NCBI GenBank assembly: GCA_963843465.1
Contig: CAWJKP010000007.1
Coordinates: 124,001-188,000 of the forward strand
Reading direction: 5' to 3'
Origin: CAWJKP01 sp963843465
GTDB taxonomy: Bacteria > Planctomycetota > Planctomycetia > Pirellulales > Thermoguttaceae
DNA: 64,000 bases
Shown: positions 7,774 through 15,344 of the stretch, one piece after another
Numbering within the stretch: position 1 is the stretch's first letter
How the letters are laid out: each line of letters opens with the position of its first letter
Made by a program: the position numbers and the translations under genes
The notes under the pieces: generated by a model
Seen by the model: the letters and a program-made list of their open reading frames with translations, nothing else
The model's database searches: none
What the model was told of the DNA's origin: nothing

Positions 7774-8982
7774 ATGCAGCGAGTGCTGTGGTTGGCTTTT
7801 GTGGGACTTGCAACAGCGTCTTCTCCGCTTTCTGCCCAAGGGCCCAAATTGGGGACTGCGTTGGGGTATTTCGAACGGGGCTACGCCTACGGCGAGAAGG
7901 GCGAATACGACAAGGCGATTGCCGATTACACAGACGCCATCCGGCTCGACCCGAACCTGGCCAAGGCATATGTTAACCGGGGCAGCCTCTACATCGAGAG
8001 GGGCGAATACGACAAAGGGGTCTCGGGCGAAACCGAGGCCATCCGGCTGGACCCGAAGCTGGCCCTGGCGTATTGTCGCCGGGGCGTTGCCTACGAGAAG
8101 AAGGGCGATGTCGAGAAGGCCGTCGCCGACTTCACGGAGGCCATCCGGCTGGACCCGAACCTCGCCCAGGCGTATGGCGGCAGGGGCGTTTGCCACGAGG
8201 ATAAAGGCGAGTACGACAAGGCCGTCGCCGACCACACCGAGCAGATCCGGTTGGACCCGAAGTCGGCCAAGTCGTATAACAACCGGGGTATCGTCTACGA
8301 TAAGAAGGGCGACTGCGGAAGGGCGATCGCCGACTACACCGAGGCCGTCCGGCTGGACCCGAAGTCGGCCGACGTGTATGACAACCGAGGTATCGCCTAC
8401 GGCGCGAAAGGCGATGCCGACAAGGCCATCGCTGACTTCACTGAGTCTATCCGGCTGGACCCGAGGTCGGCCCGGGCGTATGCTAACCGGGGCACGGCTT
8501 ACAAAAGTAAGGGCGACTTCGACAGGGCCATCGCCGACTGCACCGAGGCTATTCGGCTGGACCTGAAGGCGGCCGAGGTCTATTACAACCGGGGCGTTGC
8601 CTACCGCAACAAGGGCGACCACGACCGGGCGGTCGCCGACTGCACAGACGCCATCCGACTCAACCCGAAATTTGCAGCGGCGTATTTCGTCCGGGGCGCT
8701 TCCTACGGCAACAAGGGCGATTTCGACAAGGCCATTGCCGACTGCACCGACGCCATCCGGCTGGACCCGAAGTTGGCCGCGGCGTATTACGTCCGAGGCG
8801 CTGCCTGCTTCAAGAAAGGCGATATCGAAAGGGCCATTGCCGACTGCACCGAGGCCGTCCGGTTCGACCCGAAGTTGGCCATAGCGTATTACGTCCGGGG
8901 CATCGCGTACAAGAAGAATGGCGAGAAAGTCAAGGCGGAAGAGGATTTCGATCGCGCCAAGCACCTTGGCTACAAGCCGTAG
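7774..8982 (+). CDS. Secreted tetratricopeptide-repeat protein (11 TPRs)
   Basis: After a signal peptide (residues 1 to about 22, MQRVLWLAFVGLATASSPLSA), the protein is an almost perfect array of eleven 34-residue TPR units. The consensus is YxxRGxAYxxKGDxDKAIADxTEAIRLDPKxA. The last unit is degenerate and ends in GYKP. The DNA repeats are also very similar, so unit number can change by recombination. GAGGTG 6-11 bases before the ATG supports the start. Such scaffolds bind partner proteins in the periplasm; no catalytic domain is present. Divergence from cysH is about 340 bp, without an obvious shared function. Confidence 0.92.
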   Translation: MQRVLWLAFVGLATASSPLSAQGPKLGTALGYFERGYAYGEKGEYDKAIADYTDAIRLDPNLAKAYVNRGSLYIERGEYDKGVSGETEAIRLDPKLALAYCRRGVAYEKKGDVEKAVADFTEAIRLDPNLAQAYGGRGVCHEDKGEYDKAVADHTEQIRLDPKSAKSYNNRGIVYDKKGDCGRAIADYTEAVRLDPKSADVYDNRGIAYGAKGDADKAIADFTESIRLDPRSARAYANRGTAYKSKGDFDRAIADCTEAIRLDLKAAEVYYNRGVAYRNKGDHDRAVADCTDAIRLNPKFAAAYFVRGASYGNKGDFDKAIADCTDAIRLDPKLAAAYYVRGAACFKKGDIERAIADCTEAVRFDPKLAIAYYVRGIAYKKNGEKVKAEEDFDRAKHLGYKP

Positions 8983-9070
8983 TCGGCATCAGAACGGCCC
9001 GGCATCTCGCGAGTGAGCTCCGGTGGAAGATTTTTGTCTTTTGGTAACTGTTTAGCTGAATGGAGGAACG

Positions 9071-9302
9071 ACCCCACTGGGCTTGCCCCGGTGGTGAAGG
9101 AGATTGGAGGCTAGCGCAGGTTTCTTGCGACGCCACGACTCCTTCGAGCTTGCTCGATGGTGAAGGAGATTGGCTGGCTATTGCGAAGGTAGCTTGGCAA
9201 TCTTCTTCACCACCGGGGCGAGCCCGGTGGGGTCGGGGAAACGGTGGACGCGAGCCGGGCTAGCTGGCAATCTTATTCACCATCGAGCAAGCTCGAAGGG
9301 GT
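9071..9302. repeat. Two interleaved inverted repeats (A-B-A'-B')
   Basis: Unit A (CCCCACTGGGCTTGCCCCGG, from 9072) and unit B (CCTTCGAGCTTGCTCGATGG, from 9141) each end in GGTGAAGGAGATTGG. Inverted copies follow in the same order, A' at about 9196-9232 and B' at about 9266-9302. The order A-B-A'-B' cannot form two nested hairpins at once and would form a pseudoknot-like or alternative structure in RNA. It lies in the 379-bp gap before rhamnulokinase and ends 60 bp before its start. Confidence 0.85.
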
Positions 9303-9361
9303 CCGCTTCTCCAGTCCGCTAAAGAGTTGCGTATTCTGAAATTCGAGAACCGAGGGACACC

Positions 9362-10855
9362 ATGGCGGAGCGGATCTTCCTTGCCGTCGATATGGGGGCC
9401 TCGAGCGGGCGGCACGTCGCTGGCCGATTCGACGGCCGAAAACTCCAATTGGAGGAGGTCTACCGCTTCGACAACGGCCCCGTGAACATCGCCGGGAGCC
9501 TGTTCTGGGACTTGCCCAACCAGTGGAGCCATGTCCTGGCCGGTCTGCGGGCGGCGGCCAGCCGCTTCGGCTCCGGGGTGACCAGCGTTGGCGTCGATAC
9601 CTGGGGCGTCGATTTCGGCCTGTTGGGCCGCGACGACGTGCTCTTGGGCAACCCCTATCACTACCGCGACGCCCGCACCAACGGCATGATGGAAAAGGCC
9701 TTCTCCCTCGTGCCGCGCGAAGAGATCTTCCGCCACACGGGCCTGCAGTTCATGCAGTTCAACACGCTCTACCAGTTCTTGGCGATGAAGCTCTCCGGCT
9801 CGCCGCTGTTGGACATCGCCGAAACGCTGCTGATGGTGCCCGATCTGTTCCACTGGCTGTTGACCGGCGAGAAGTGCAACGAGTTCACCGACGCCACCAC
9901 CAGCCAGTTCTTCAACCCAGTCGCGGGCGGCTGGGCCGAGGATCTCTTGCAGCAATTCGGCCTGCCGGTCCGCATCCTCGGCCGGATCACGCCGCCGGCT
10001 ACCGACCTGGGCAAGCTTCGCCAGCAAGTAGCCGCGGAGACGGGGCTGCCGGCGACCCACGTGGTCCTGCCCGGCACGCACGACACGGCCAGCGCCGTGG
10101 CCGCCGTGCCCGCCGCCAGCCGGCCGGGCGTCCGGCCCGACTGGTGTTACATCAGCCTGGGCACCTGGGCCCTGATGGGCGTCGAGTCGCCGCGGCCGGT
10201 GGTCAACGAGCGGGTGCTGGAGTTGAACTTCACCAACGAAGGCGGCGTGGGCAACACCATCCGCCTGTTGAAGAACATTACCGGGCTATGGCTCGTCCAG
10301 GAGTGCCGCCGGGTTTGGAACCAGTCGCCGGGCCGCAACTGGCATTGGGAAGACCTGAACCGGCTCACGGCGGCGGCCCCGCCGCTGGTCTCGTTCATCA
10401 ATCCGGATGCCCACGACTTCCTCGCCCCGACCGACATGCCCGAGGCCATCCGCCGCTTCGCCGCAAAGACGGGGCAGGCGGTCCCCGGCGACGAAGGGGC
10501 CGTGCTGCGGTGTGCGCAGGACAGCATCGCCATGAAGTTCCGCCACGTGCTGGGCATGTGCGAGGACCTGGCCGGCGGACGGATCGAGACCATCCACGTC
10601 GTCGGCGGCGGCGCCAAGAACCGCCTGCTCTGCCAGGCGGCGGCCGACGCCTGCGGCCGGCGGGTGCTGGCCGGCCCGGTGGAAGCCACGGCTATCGGCA
10701 ACCTCGCCGTGCAGGCCGTCGCCGCCAGTGAAGTGGCCGACATCGCCCAAGCCCGGGAAGTGATCCGCAGCAGCTTCCCCGTCGACGAGTACCAGCCGCG
10801 CGATACGGCGGCTTGGGATGACGCCTACGGACGGTTTTTGAAATTGTTGGCGTGA
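9362..10855 (+). CDS. rhaB: Rhamnulokinase (FGGY kinase)
   Basis: The 497-residue FGGY-family kinase begins FLAVDMGASSGRH (phosphate-binding loop of the first ribonuclease-H-like domain) and has GVDTWGVDFGLL, HYRDARTNGMM, LPGTHDTASAV and the C-terminal VVGGGAKNRLLCQAAAD motif, all typical of RhaB. It phosphorylates L-rhamnulose to rhamnulose-1-phosphate. No rhamnose isomerase or aldolase is next to it, so the rest of the pathway must be elsewhere. The C-terminus YQPRDTAAWDDAYGRFLKL is normal, and the gene looks intact. Confidence 0.92.
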   Translation: MAERIFLAVDMGASSGRHVAGRFDGRKLQLEEVYRFDNGPVNIAGSLFWDLPNQWSHVLAGLRAAASRFGSGVTSVGVDTWGVDFGLLGRDDVLLGNPYHYRDARTNGMMEKAFSLVPREEIFRHTGLQFMQFNTLYQFLAMKLSGSPLLDIAETLLMVPDLFHWLLTGEKCNEFTDATTSQFFNPVAGGWAEDLLQQFGLPVRILGRITPPATDLGKLRQQVAAETGLPATHVVLPGTHDTASAVAAVPAASRPGVRPDWCYISLGTWALMGVESPRPVVNERVLELNFTNEGGVGNTIRLLKNITGLWLVQECRRVWNQSPGRNWHWEDLNRLTAAAPPLVSFINPDAHDFLAPTDMPEAIRRFAAKTGQAVPGDEGAVLRCAQDSIAMKFRHVLGMCEDLAGGRIETIHVVGGGAKNRLLCQAAADACGRRVLAGPVEATAIGNLAVQAVAASEVADIAQAREVIRSSFPVDEYQPRDTAAWDDAYGRFLKLLA

Positions 10856-10937
10856 GAGGGGGCGAGCGGTGTTAGCCCGGATTACCCATGCCCAGTTGTA
10901 ACGAGGCCAACAACGGCGACGAAGCGCCGAATCGCGC

Positions 10938-11017
10938 GAACCCTTGGCAGGGCGTTGCAGCACCACAGTAGATGGCGTACGATAATCGTCATCCCTGGAG
11001 CACCAAACGAGACCCAC
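10938..11017 (+). repeat. Direct repeat, copy 1, left of the toxin-antitoxin pair
   Basis: About 80 bases from GAACCCTTGGCAGGGCGTTG to GAGACCCAC match a copy in the same orientation at 11980-12059, with roughly ten differences. The core contains CGTACGATAATCGT. The two copies bracket the DUF433-PIN genes. Confidence 0.88.
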
Positions 11018-11093
11018 TACTGGCAGAAAGGAAAATCCAACGAGCAATAGCATTAGCCCAATCTGGGGCGTCATCCACGGTAAGACGATCGAA

Positions 11094-11471
11094 TTGGAGC
11101 AAGAGCTAGGACTGCCTGACGGCCAGAGAGTGAGCGTCCAAGTCCAGCCGGAGGAACCGCCGCCGAAATGGCTGGAGCGGCTGATCGTTGACCCGGCCAT
11201 CGCTCCGGGGAGGCTCGTCATCCAAGGGACGCGACTGTTCGCCGATGACCTGGTACGCCTGGTCGAGGAAGGGCGCAGCGACGAAGACCTGCGACGGCTG
11301 CACCCGGAACTGACCGTCGAGGACGTGGACGCCGTGCGGCAGTATGCCAAGGTGCCGGCAGGTCTGCGCTACGCATTCGGCGGCTGGGCGGAGGATGCGG
11401 AGGAGCTGGATAAGTACCTGGAGTGGAACCGTCAGCAGCGGGAACTGAGCCGGCTGGAGCTTGAGCCGTGA
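11094..11471 (+). CDS. DUF433-domain antitoxin (VapB-like)
   Basis: This roughly 125-residue cytosolic protein has an AbrB-like N-terminus (KTIELEQELGLPDGQRVSV) and a DUF433 helical segment (IAPGRLVIQGTRLFADDLVRLVEEGRSDEDLRRLHPELTVEDV). Proteins of this type neutralise adjacent PIN-domain toxins and repress their own operon. The only accepted start codon in the frame is TTG at 11094. The family-like sequence IWGVIHGKTIELEQ begins about 40 bases earlier with no ATG/GTG, so the true start may be non-canonical or the beginning damaged. It overlaps the toxin gene by GTGA. Confidence 0.78.
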   Translation: MEQELGLPDGQRVSVQVQPEEPPPKWLERLIVDPAIAPGRLVIQGTRLFADDLVRLVEEGRSDEDLRRLHPELTVEDVDAVRQYAKVPAGLRYAFGGWAEDAEELDKYLEWNRQQRELSRLELEP

Positions 11472-11866
11472 GCTTCCTGGTCGATACCGACATCTGCTCG
11501 GCTTATCTCAAAGGCGACAACCGGGTTTACGGCCGCTTTGTGCAGTACGGCGGACGATTGCACGTCTCGGCCGTTACGGCTGGGCAATTGTTCACCTGGG
11601 CGCTCGTCGCTGGGCCGGGCTCGAACCGAATGCAACGGCTGTTGGGTCTGCTTCGGCACACGACCTTTCTCGACGTGGACCGGCGCGTTTCCGAGAAGTT
11701 CGGCGACTTGCGGGCAGCACAAATTAGACAGGGCCAAAGGACTCCCGACGCGGACTTGTTGATCGCGGCCACCGCAATGGTCCACAACTTGACGGTCGTG
11801 ACGCACAATCAGAAACACTTTGCCGCCATCCCCGGCCTCAGCCTCCAGGACTGGCTGGCCCCCTGA
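11468..11866 (+). CDS. PIN-domain toxin (VapC family) with a changed acidic residue
   Basis: The 132-residue PIN ribonuclease fold starts FLVDTDICSAYLKGD (first metal-binding Asp, D6) and has TPDADLLIAATA and VVTHNQKHFAAIPGL at the C-terminus. VapC toxins cleave tRNA or rRNA. In relatives the strand after VSA reads VGEL; here it is TAGQL, so the second conserved acid is Gln40 (CAA instead of GAA/GAG), which may weaken or abolish activity. The GTG start overlaps the antitoxin stop, indicating translational coupling. Confidence 0.85.
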   Translation: MSFLVDTDICSAYLKGDNRVYGRFVQYGGRLHVSAVTAGQLFTWALVAGPGSNRMQRLLGLLRHTTFLDVDRRVSEKFGDLRAAQIRQGQRTPDADLLIAATAMVHNLTVVTHNQKHFAAIPGLSLQDWLAP

Positions 11867-11867
11867 C

Positions 11868-11936
11868 ATGACCGACGTGCTGATCTACTGGCGAGATTGC
11901 CGCAAGAATGCGGCCGGGCAGTACCGGCTGAGGTAG
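11868..11936 (+). pseudogene. 22-codon relic of a gene following the toxin
   Basis: An ATG one base after the toxin stop opens MTDVLIYWRDCRKNAAGQYR and then hits TAG. The beginning looks like the start of a small planctomycete hypothetical protein, but only the first codons remain. It is probably a third operon member truncated when the right-hand direct repeat (11980) was formed. Confidence 0.4.
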
Positions 11937-11979
11937 TGGCTTCGGGCGGGCGGGCCGCACAGCAGGAACACAAGGACCA

Positions 11980-12059
11980 GAACCCTTGGCAGGATGTTGC
12001 AGCACCGCAGTAGATTGCGTACGATAATCGTGATCCCTCAAGCAGCAATCGGGACCCAG
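11980..12059 (+). repeat. Direct repeat, copy 2, right of the toxin-antitoxin pair
   Basis: This copy matches 10938-11017 in the same orientation (GAACCCTTGGCAGGATGTTG to GGGACCCAG). The spacing between copies is 1,042 bp. The copies could recombine to delete the toxin-antitoxin pair. Confidence 0.88.
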
Positions 12060-12196
12060 AAAACGACTTCCGACCGCTTTGCTGGGTCCCTTTGCTGGGT
12101 CTGAGATCGGATAAGGGATGAGAGACAAGGGATGGGGGATAAGGAACGGACTAAGGTGGCGATTCCGATAACGGGACGCATACGAGAGCACACACA

Positions 12197-12652
12197 ATGG
12201 AAGCCTTTCCGTTCAATCGGTTCGAATGGCAGGAAGTAAAAGACCTGTCGCATTCCATCGTCAATGCGACTCTGTTTGACGACGTTGTCCTACAGGCGTC
12301 CTTGTTTCAACAATTAACGTCCCTGCTAGAGAGGCTTCGCAAACATTACGGCGAGCACCCGATCCTGCTTGAGACGGCAGCGGATTTCTGCGACGATCAT
12401 TCGTTGCAATTGGATATGTATCGCCGTGCCATTCGGTTGGCAGAAGCCCATAATCTGCCAACGTTGACGATCCGGCTTTCCCTCGCAAACGTGTTGTTAC
12501 AGGACTTCCACGATCAATCGGAAGCTGCTCGCGAGTTGCTGGCTTGCGAGTCTGAGGTCAAAACAGCGGGGGATAAGCCACAGGAGAGGGAATGGTGCGA
12601 GTTGATGAGGCAGTGTTGCGAGGGGTTGAAACTGGGCGGAGGGAACGATTAA
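12197..12652 (+). CDS. Hypothetical helical protein
   Basis: This is a 151-residue soluble protein without a signal peptide or membrane segment. It is predicted mostly helical, with leucine/alanine-rich segments such as SLFQQLTSLLERLRKHYGEHP and MYRRAIRLAEAHNLPTL that resemble TPR-type helices. Base composition is clearly less GC-rich than the flanking genes, suggesting transfer. No family is recognised. The ATG at 12197 begins MEAFPFNRFEW; no strong ribosome binding site is seen. Confidence 0.6.
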   Translation: MEAFPFNRFEWQEVKDLSHSIVNATLFDDVVLQASLFQQLTSLLERLRKHYGEHPILLETAADFCDDHSLQLDMYRRAIRLAEAHNLPTLTIRLSLANVLLQDFHDQSEAARELLACESEVKTAGDKPQEREWCELMRQCCEGLKLGGGND

Positions 12653-12677
12653 GGACCTATTGTGAACCGTCAAGGGT

Positions 12678-12741
12678 ATTCCGGGGACGCGTGACGTAAT
12701 TCGACCAATGCCGCAAGTTATTAGTGATCTGTCCCCGGAAT
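12678..12741. repeat. Short palindromic element with GTCCCCGGAAT ends
   Basis: Perfect 11-bp inverted ends (ATTCCGGGGAC at 12678 and GTCCCCGGAAT at 12731) bound a 64-bp unit. It resembles REP-like or non-autonomous IS-end sequences. It creates an artificial open frame upstream of the next gene (MPQVISDLSPEFL), which is why the later start at 12777 is preferred there. Confidence 0.8.
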
Positions 12742-12776
12742 TCCTTCGGGCGTGTTCGGCCGCAGAGGGCATTGAG

Positions 12777-13127
12777 ATGGAGAAGGAGACTGACCAAAGA
12801 TGGAAGGGCCGGCGTATCTACGTCTTGGCGGCATGGGCAAGCCCGCTGGCTGCGGTTGTGATTTCCGCCGTCCTTTGGCTATGGTTCGCAAACCATTTGG
12901 GCACAAGGGGCGAACGAGCGTCCGCCGTGTTGCCCTTCTACCTCTTTCTTCTCTTGGCAAGTGCGGTGGGAGGTCTGGCGGGGGTAATCAGTCTCTTCGG
13001 CATCCCGTCCCGGCGCAGTGCGCTTTGCATCATCCCAGGCGCGCTCTTAGGTATTTGTATCAACGGCTGCAACGCTTTCATGTGCCTTCTTGCCTATGCC
13101 CTCGAGGGAAGAAACATGGCAGGTTAG
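12777..13127 (+). CDS. Small integral membrane protein, unknown function
   Basis: This 116-residue protein has a charged N-terminus (MEKETDQRWKGRR) and three hydrophobic segments: AAWASPLAAVVISAVLWLWF, VLPFYLFLLLASAVGGLAGV and ALCIIPGALLGICINGCNAF. No family is recognised. The start at 12777 avoids residues encoded by the preceding palindromic repeat. Composition is less GC-rich than the downstream Gfo/Idh gene. Confidence 0.6.
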   Translation: MEKETDQRWKGRRIYVLAAWASPLAAVVISAVLWLWFANHLGTRGERASAVLPFYLFLLLASAVGGLAGVISLFGIPSRRSALCIIPGALLGICINGCNAFMCLLAYALEGRNMAG

Positions 13128-13168
13128 CGGCCTCAGTAGCAAGTAGTCACTCGCAAGGAGTTTCTATT

Positions 13169-14203
13169 ATGTTGAAAGTCGGTATCGCCGGTTTGGGATT
13201 CATGGGCATGACCCACTACAACGCCTATCGCAAGGTCCGCGGGGCCAAGGTGGCGGCGATTTGCGAGAAGGACCCCAAGCGGCTGGCGGGCGATTGGCGG
13301 TCGATCAAGGGCAATTTCGGCCCGCCCGGCCAGCTCGTCGATCTGACCGGCATCAAGGGCTTCTCCGAGCTGGACCAGTTGCTGGCCGATCCGGAGCTCG
13401 ACATGATCGACATCTGCCTGCCGCCGGGCGCCCATGCCGGCGTGACGATCGGCGCCTTGAAGGCGGGCAAGCACGTCTTCTGCGAGAAGCCCATCGCCCT
13501 GCGCCCGGCCGACGCCGAGGCGATGATCGCCGCCGCCAAAGCGGCTGGCAAGATGCTGGCGATCGGGCACGTGCTGCCCTTTTTCCCCGAGTATCGCTTC
13601 GCCTACCGCACGATCACCAGCGGCAAGTACGGCGCCCTGACCGGCGGACACTTCAAGCGGATCATTTCCGACCCCACCTGGCTGCCCGACTTCTACAACC
13701 CCAACACGACCGGCGGGCCGATGATCGACCTGCACATCCACGACGCCCATTTCATCCGCCTGGTCTGCGGCATGCCCCGCGCCGTGCAGAGCGTCGGCCG
13801 GATGCGGGGCGAGGTCGTGGAGCGCTTCGACACGCAGTTTATTTTCGACGATCCCGGCCTGGTGGTGACCGCCGCCAGCGGCGTGATCTACCAGCAGGGC
13901 CGCCCCTTCACGCACGGCTACGAAATCTACCTGGAAAAGGCCACGCTATTGTTCGAGGCGGGCACAATCGACGACAAACCCGAGACCATCATGCCGGTCA
14001 CCGTGCTCAGCGAAGACGGCAAGGTGATGCGGCCCAAGATGGAGCCCATCGACGGCTTCGCCGCGGAGCTCAGCGAAGTGGTACGGACGATCCGCTCGGG
14101 GACGCCCTCGGCGATGCTCAACGGCGATTTGGCCCGCGATGCCCTGGTCCTTTGCCAGCGGCAGACGCAGTCCGTGCTCAAAGGGAAAGCGGTGAAGGTC
14201 TGA
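13169..14203 (+). CDS. Gfo/Idh/MocA-family oxidoreductase
   Basis: This 344-residue cytosolic NAD(P)-dependent dehydrogenase begins KVGIAGLGFMGMTHYNAY (Rossmann GxGxxG). It contains ICLPPGAH, the conserved HVFCEKPIALRPADAEAM with the substrate-contacting lysine, and GGPMIDLHIHDAHFI, whose histidine/aspartate pair is the usual catalytic region. AAGGAG lies 8 bases before the ATG. Family members act on sugars or cyclitols; the substrate is unknown. It lies upstream of a lyase and an iron alcohol dehydrogenase on the same strand, but a repeat cluster separates them. Confidence 0.9.
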   Translation: MLKVGIAGLGFMGMTHYNAYRKVRGAKVAAICEKDPKRLAGDWRSIKGNFGPPGQLVDLTGIKGFSELDQLLADPELDMIDICLPPGAHAGVTIGALKAGKHVFCEKPIALRPADAEAMIAAAKAAGKMLAIGHVLPFFPEYRFAYRTITSGKYGALTGGHFKRIISDPTWLPDFYNPNTTGGPMIDLHIHDAHFIRLVCGMPRAVQSVGRMRGEVVERFDTQFIFDDPGLVVTAASGVIYQQGRPFTHGYEIYLEKATLLFEAGTIDDKPETIMPVTVLSEDGKVMRPKMEPIDGFAAELSEVVRTIRSGTPSAMLNGDLARDALVLCQRQTQSVLKGKAVKV

Positions 14204-14238
14204 ACAAGGACGCTAAGGATCAGGTTGGAGACGGCCCA

Positions 14239-14421
14239 CGTCGCGTAGCGACGATGCGACGGTAGCCGTGGGTTTCAACCCACGGAACAGGTCGTCTCAC
14301 GACCGTTTTGCGTCGCGTAGCGACGCCTGAGTCGTCGCTACGCGACGAACGGAAACATGGGGGGCATCGCAAACCGTGGGTTGAAACCCACGGCTACCAT
14401 CATCGCGTCGCTACGCGACGA
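14239..14421. repeat. Compound palindromic repeat (GTCGCGTAGCGACG and CCGTGGGTTTCAACCCACGG families)
   Basis: Outer arms CGTCGCGTAGCGACGATG (14239) and CATCGCGTCGCTACGCGACG (about 14401) enclose inverted copies of GGTAGCCGTGGGTTTCAACC (14261 and about 14379) and further CGTCGCGTAGCGACG copies. Several hairpins are nested. It fills the gap between the Gfo/Idh and lyase genes. Confidence 0.88.
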
Positions 14422-14429
14422 ACTTGAGT

Positions 14430-14465
14430 CAAGTGGATAACCATAAGCAAGTGGATAACCATAAG
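14430..14465 (+). repeat. Two tandem copies of an 18-bp unit
   Basis: CAAGTGGATAACCATAAG occurs twice without a spacer, directly before the AAGAAGGA ribosome binding site of the lyase gene. It may come from slippage. Confidence 0.85.
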
Positions 14466-14477
14466 AAGGATTGACTC

Positions 14478-15341
14478 ATGCAAACGACCCGAGTACAGCG
14501 GGTCCTGGACGACGTGGGGGCGATCGCCTTCCCCGGCGTCTTCGACACGCTTTCCGCCCGGCTTTGCCAGCGCTGCGGCTTTCCTTTGGGCTTCGTCTCC
14601 GGCTATTCGGTGGCCGCTACGGCGATCGGCGAGCCCGATCTGGGTCTGCTCACGCAGACCGAGATGATCGAGCGGGCGCGGCGGATCACCATGAGCGTGT
14701 CGATCCCGATCATCGTCGACGCCGACACCGGCTACGGCAATCCGCTAAACGTCTATCGAACGGTCGGCGAGCTGATCGCGGCCGGCGCGGCCGGCTGCTT
14801 CCTGGAGGACCAGGTCTGGCCCAAGCGGTGCGGGCACATGCGGGGCAAGCGGATCGTGCCGCGGGAGGAGTACGTGCAGAAGATCCGCGCGGCCGTGGAA
14901 GCCCGCGCCGGGCGGGACTTCTTCATCGTCGCCCGGACCGACGCCCTGGCCGTCGAGGGGCTGGACGAGGCGGTCGCCCGCATCGAGGAGGCACGCCGGG
15001 CCGGCGCCGACGCCAGCTTCATCGAGGCCCCCGGGTCGCTGGAGCAACTGGCCCAGATCGGCCGCCGCGTCCCCAAGCCGGCGGTGGCCAACATGCTCGA
15101 AGGCGGCCGCACGCCGTTGCTGGCCAAGCAGCGGCTGGCCGAGCTGGGCTTCCAATTGATCCTCTATCCGCTCACCGGGCTTTTCGCCGCCGCGAGGGCC
15201 ATCGAGGCCGTGTACCAGACGTTGCGCCACGACGGCACGACGCTGGGCCAGGAGGACCGCCTGATGAGCTTCGATCAGTTCAACGAGTTGATCGGCGTCG
15301 CCGAGAAGTACGCCCTGGCCGAGCGCTTCGGGGCAGGCTGA
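14478..15341 (+). CDS. Isocitrate lyase/PEP mutase superfamily lyase (methylisocitrate-lyase-like)
   Basis: This 287-residue TIM-barrel enzyme shows FPGVFDTLSARL, the metal-binding IIVDADTGYGNPLNV, LEDQVWPKRCGH with the catalytic cysteine of the C-C lyase branch, and VARTDALAVEGLDEA. KRCGH marks methylisocitrate or dimethylmalate lyase and oxaloacetate-hydrolase-like members. The EDKxxxxxNS motif of true PEP mutase is absent, so phosphonate synthesis is not indicated. AAGAAGGA precedes the ATG. The gene is followed after 3 bp by an iron alcohol dehydrogenase, implying co-translation: the lyase may cleave an organic acid and the partner may reduce an aldehyde product (inference). Confidence 0.87.
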   Translation: MQTTRVQRVLDDVGAIAFPGVFDTLSARLCQRCGFPLGFVSGYSVAATAIGEPDLGLLTQTEMIERARRITMSVSIPIIVDADTGYGNPLNVYRTVGELIAAGAAGCFLEDQVWPKRCGHMRGKRIVPREEYVQKIRAAVEARAGRDFFIVARTDALAVEGLDEAVARIEEARRAGADASFIEAPGSLEQLAQIGRRVPKPAVANMLEGGRTPLLAKQRLAELGFQLILYPLTGLFAAARAIEAVYQTLRHDGTTLGQEDRLMSFDQFNELIGVAEKYALAERFGAG

Positions 15342-15344
15342 GTC

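Noticed and set aside
10938..12059. Integron-type gene cassette
   Set aside because: No integrase gene and no attC-like structure is visible; the repeats are long and imperfect.
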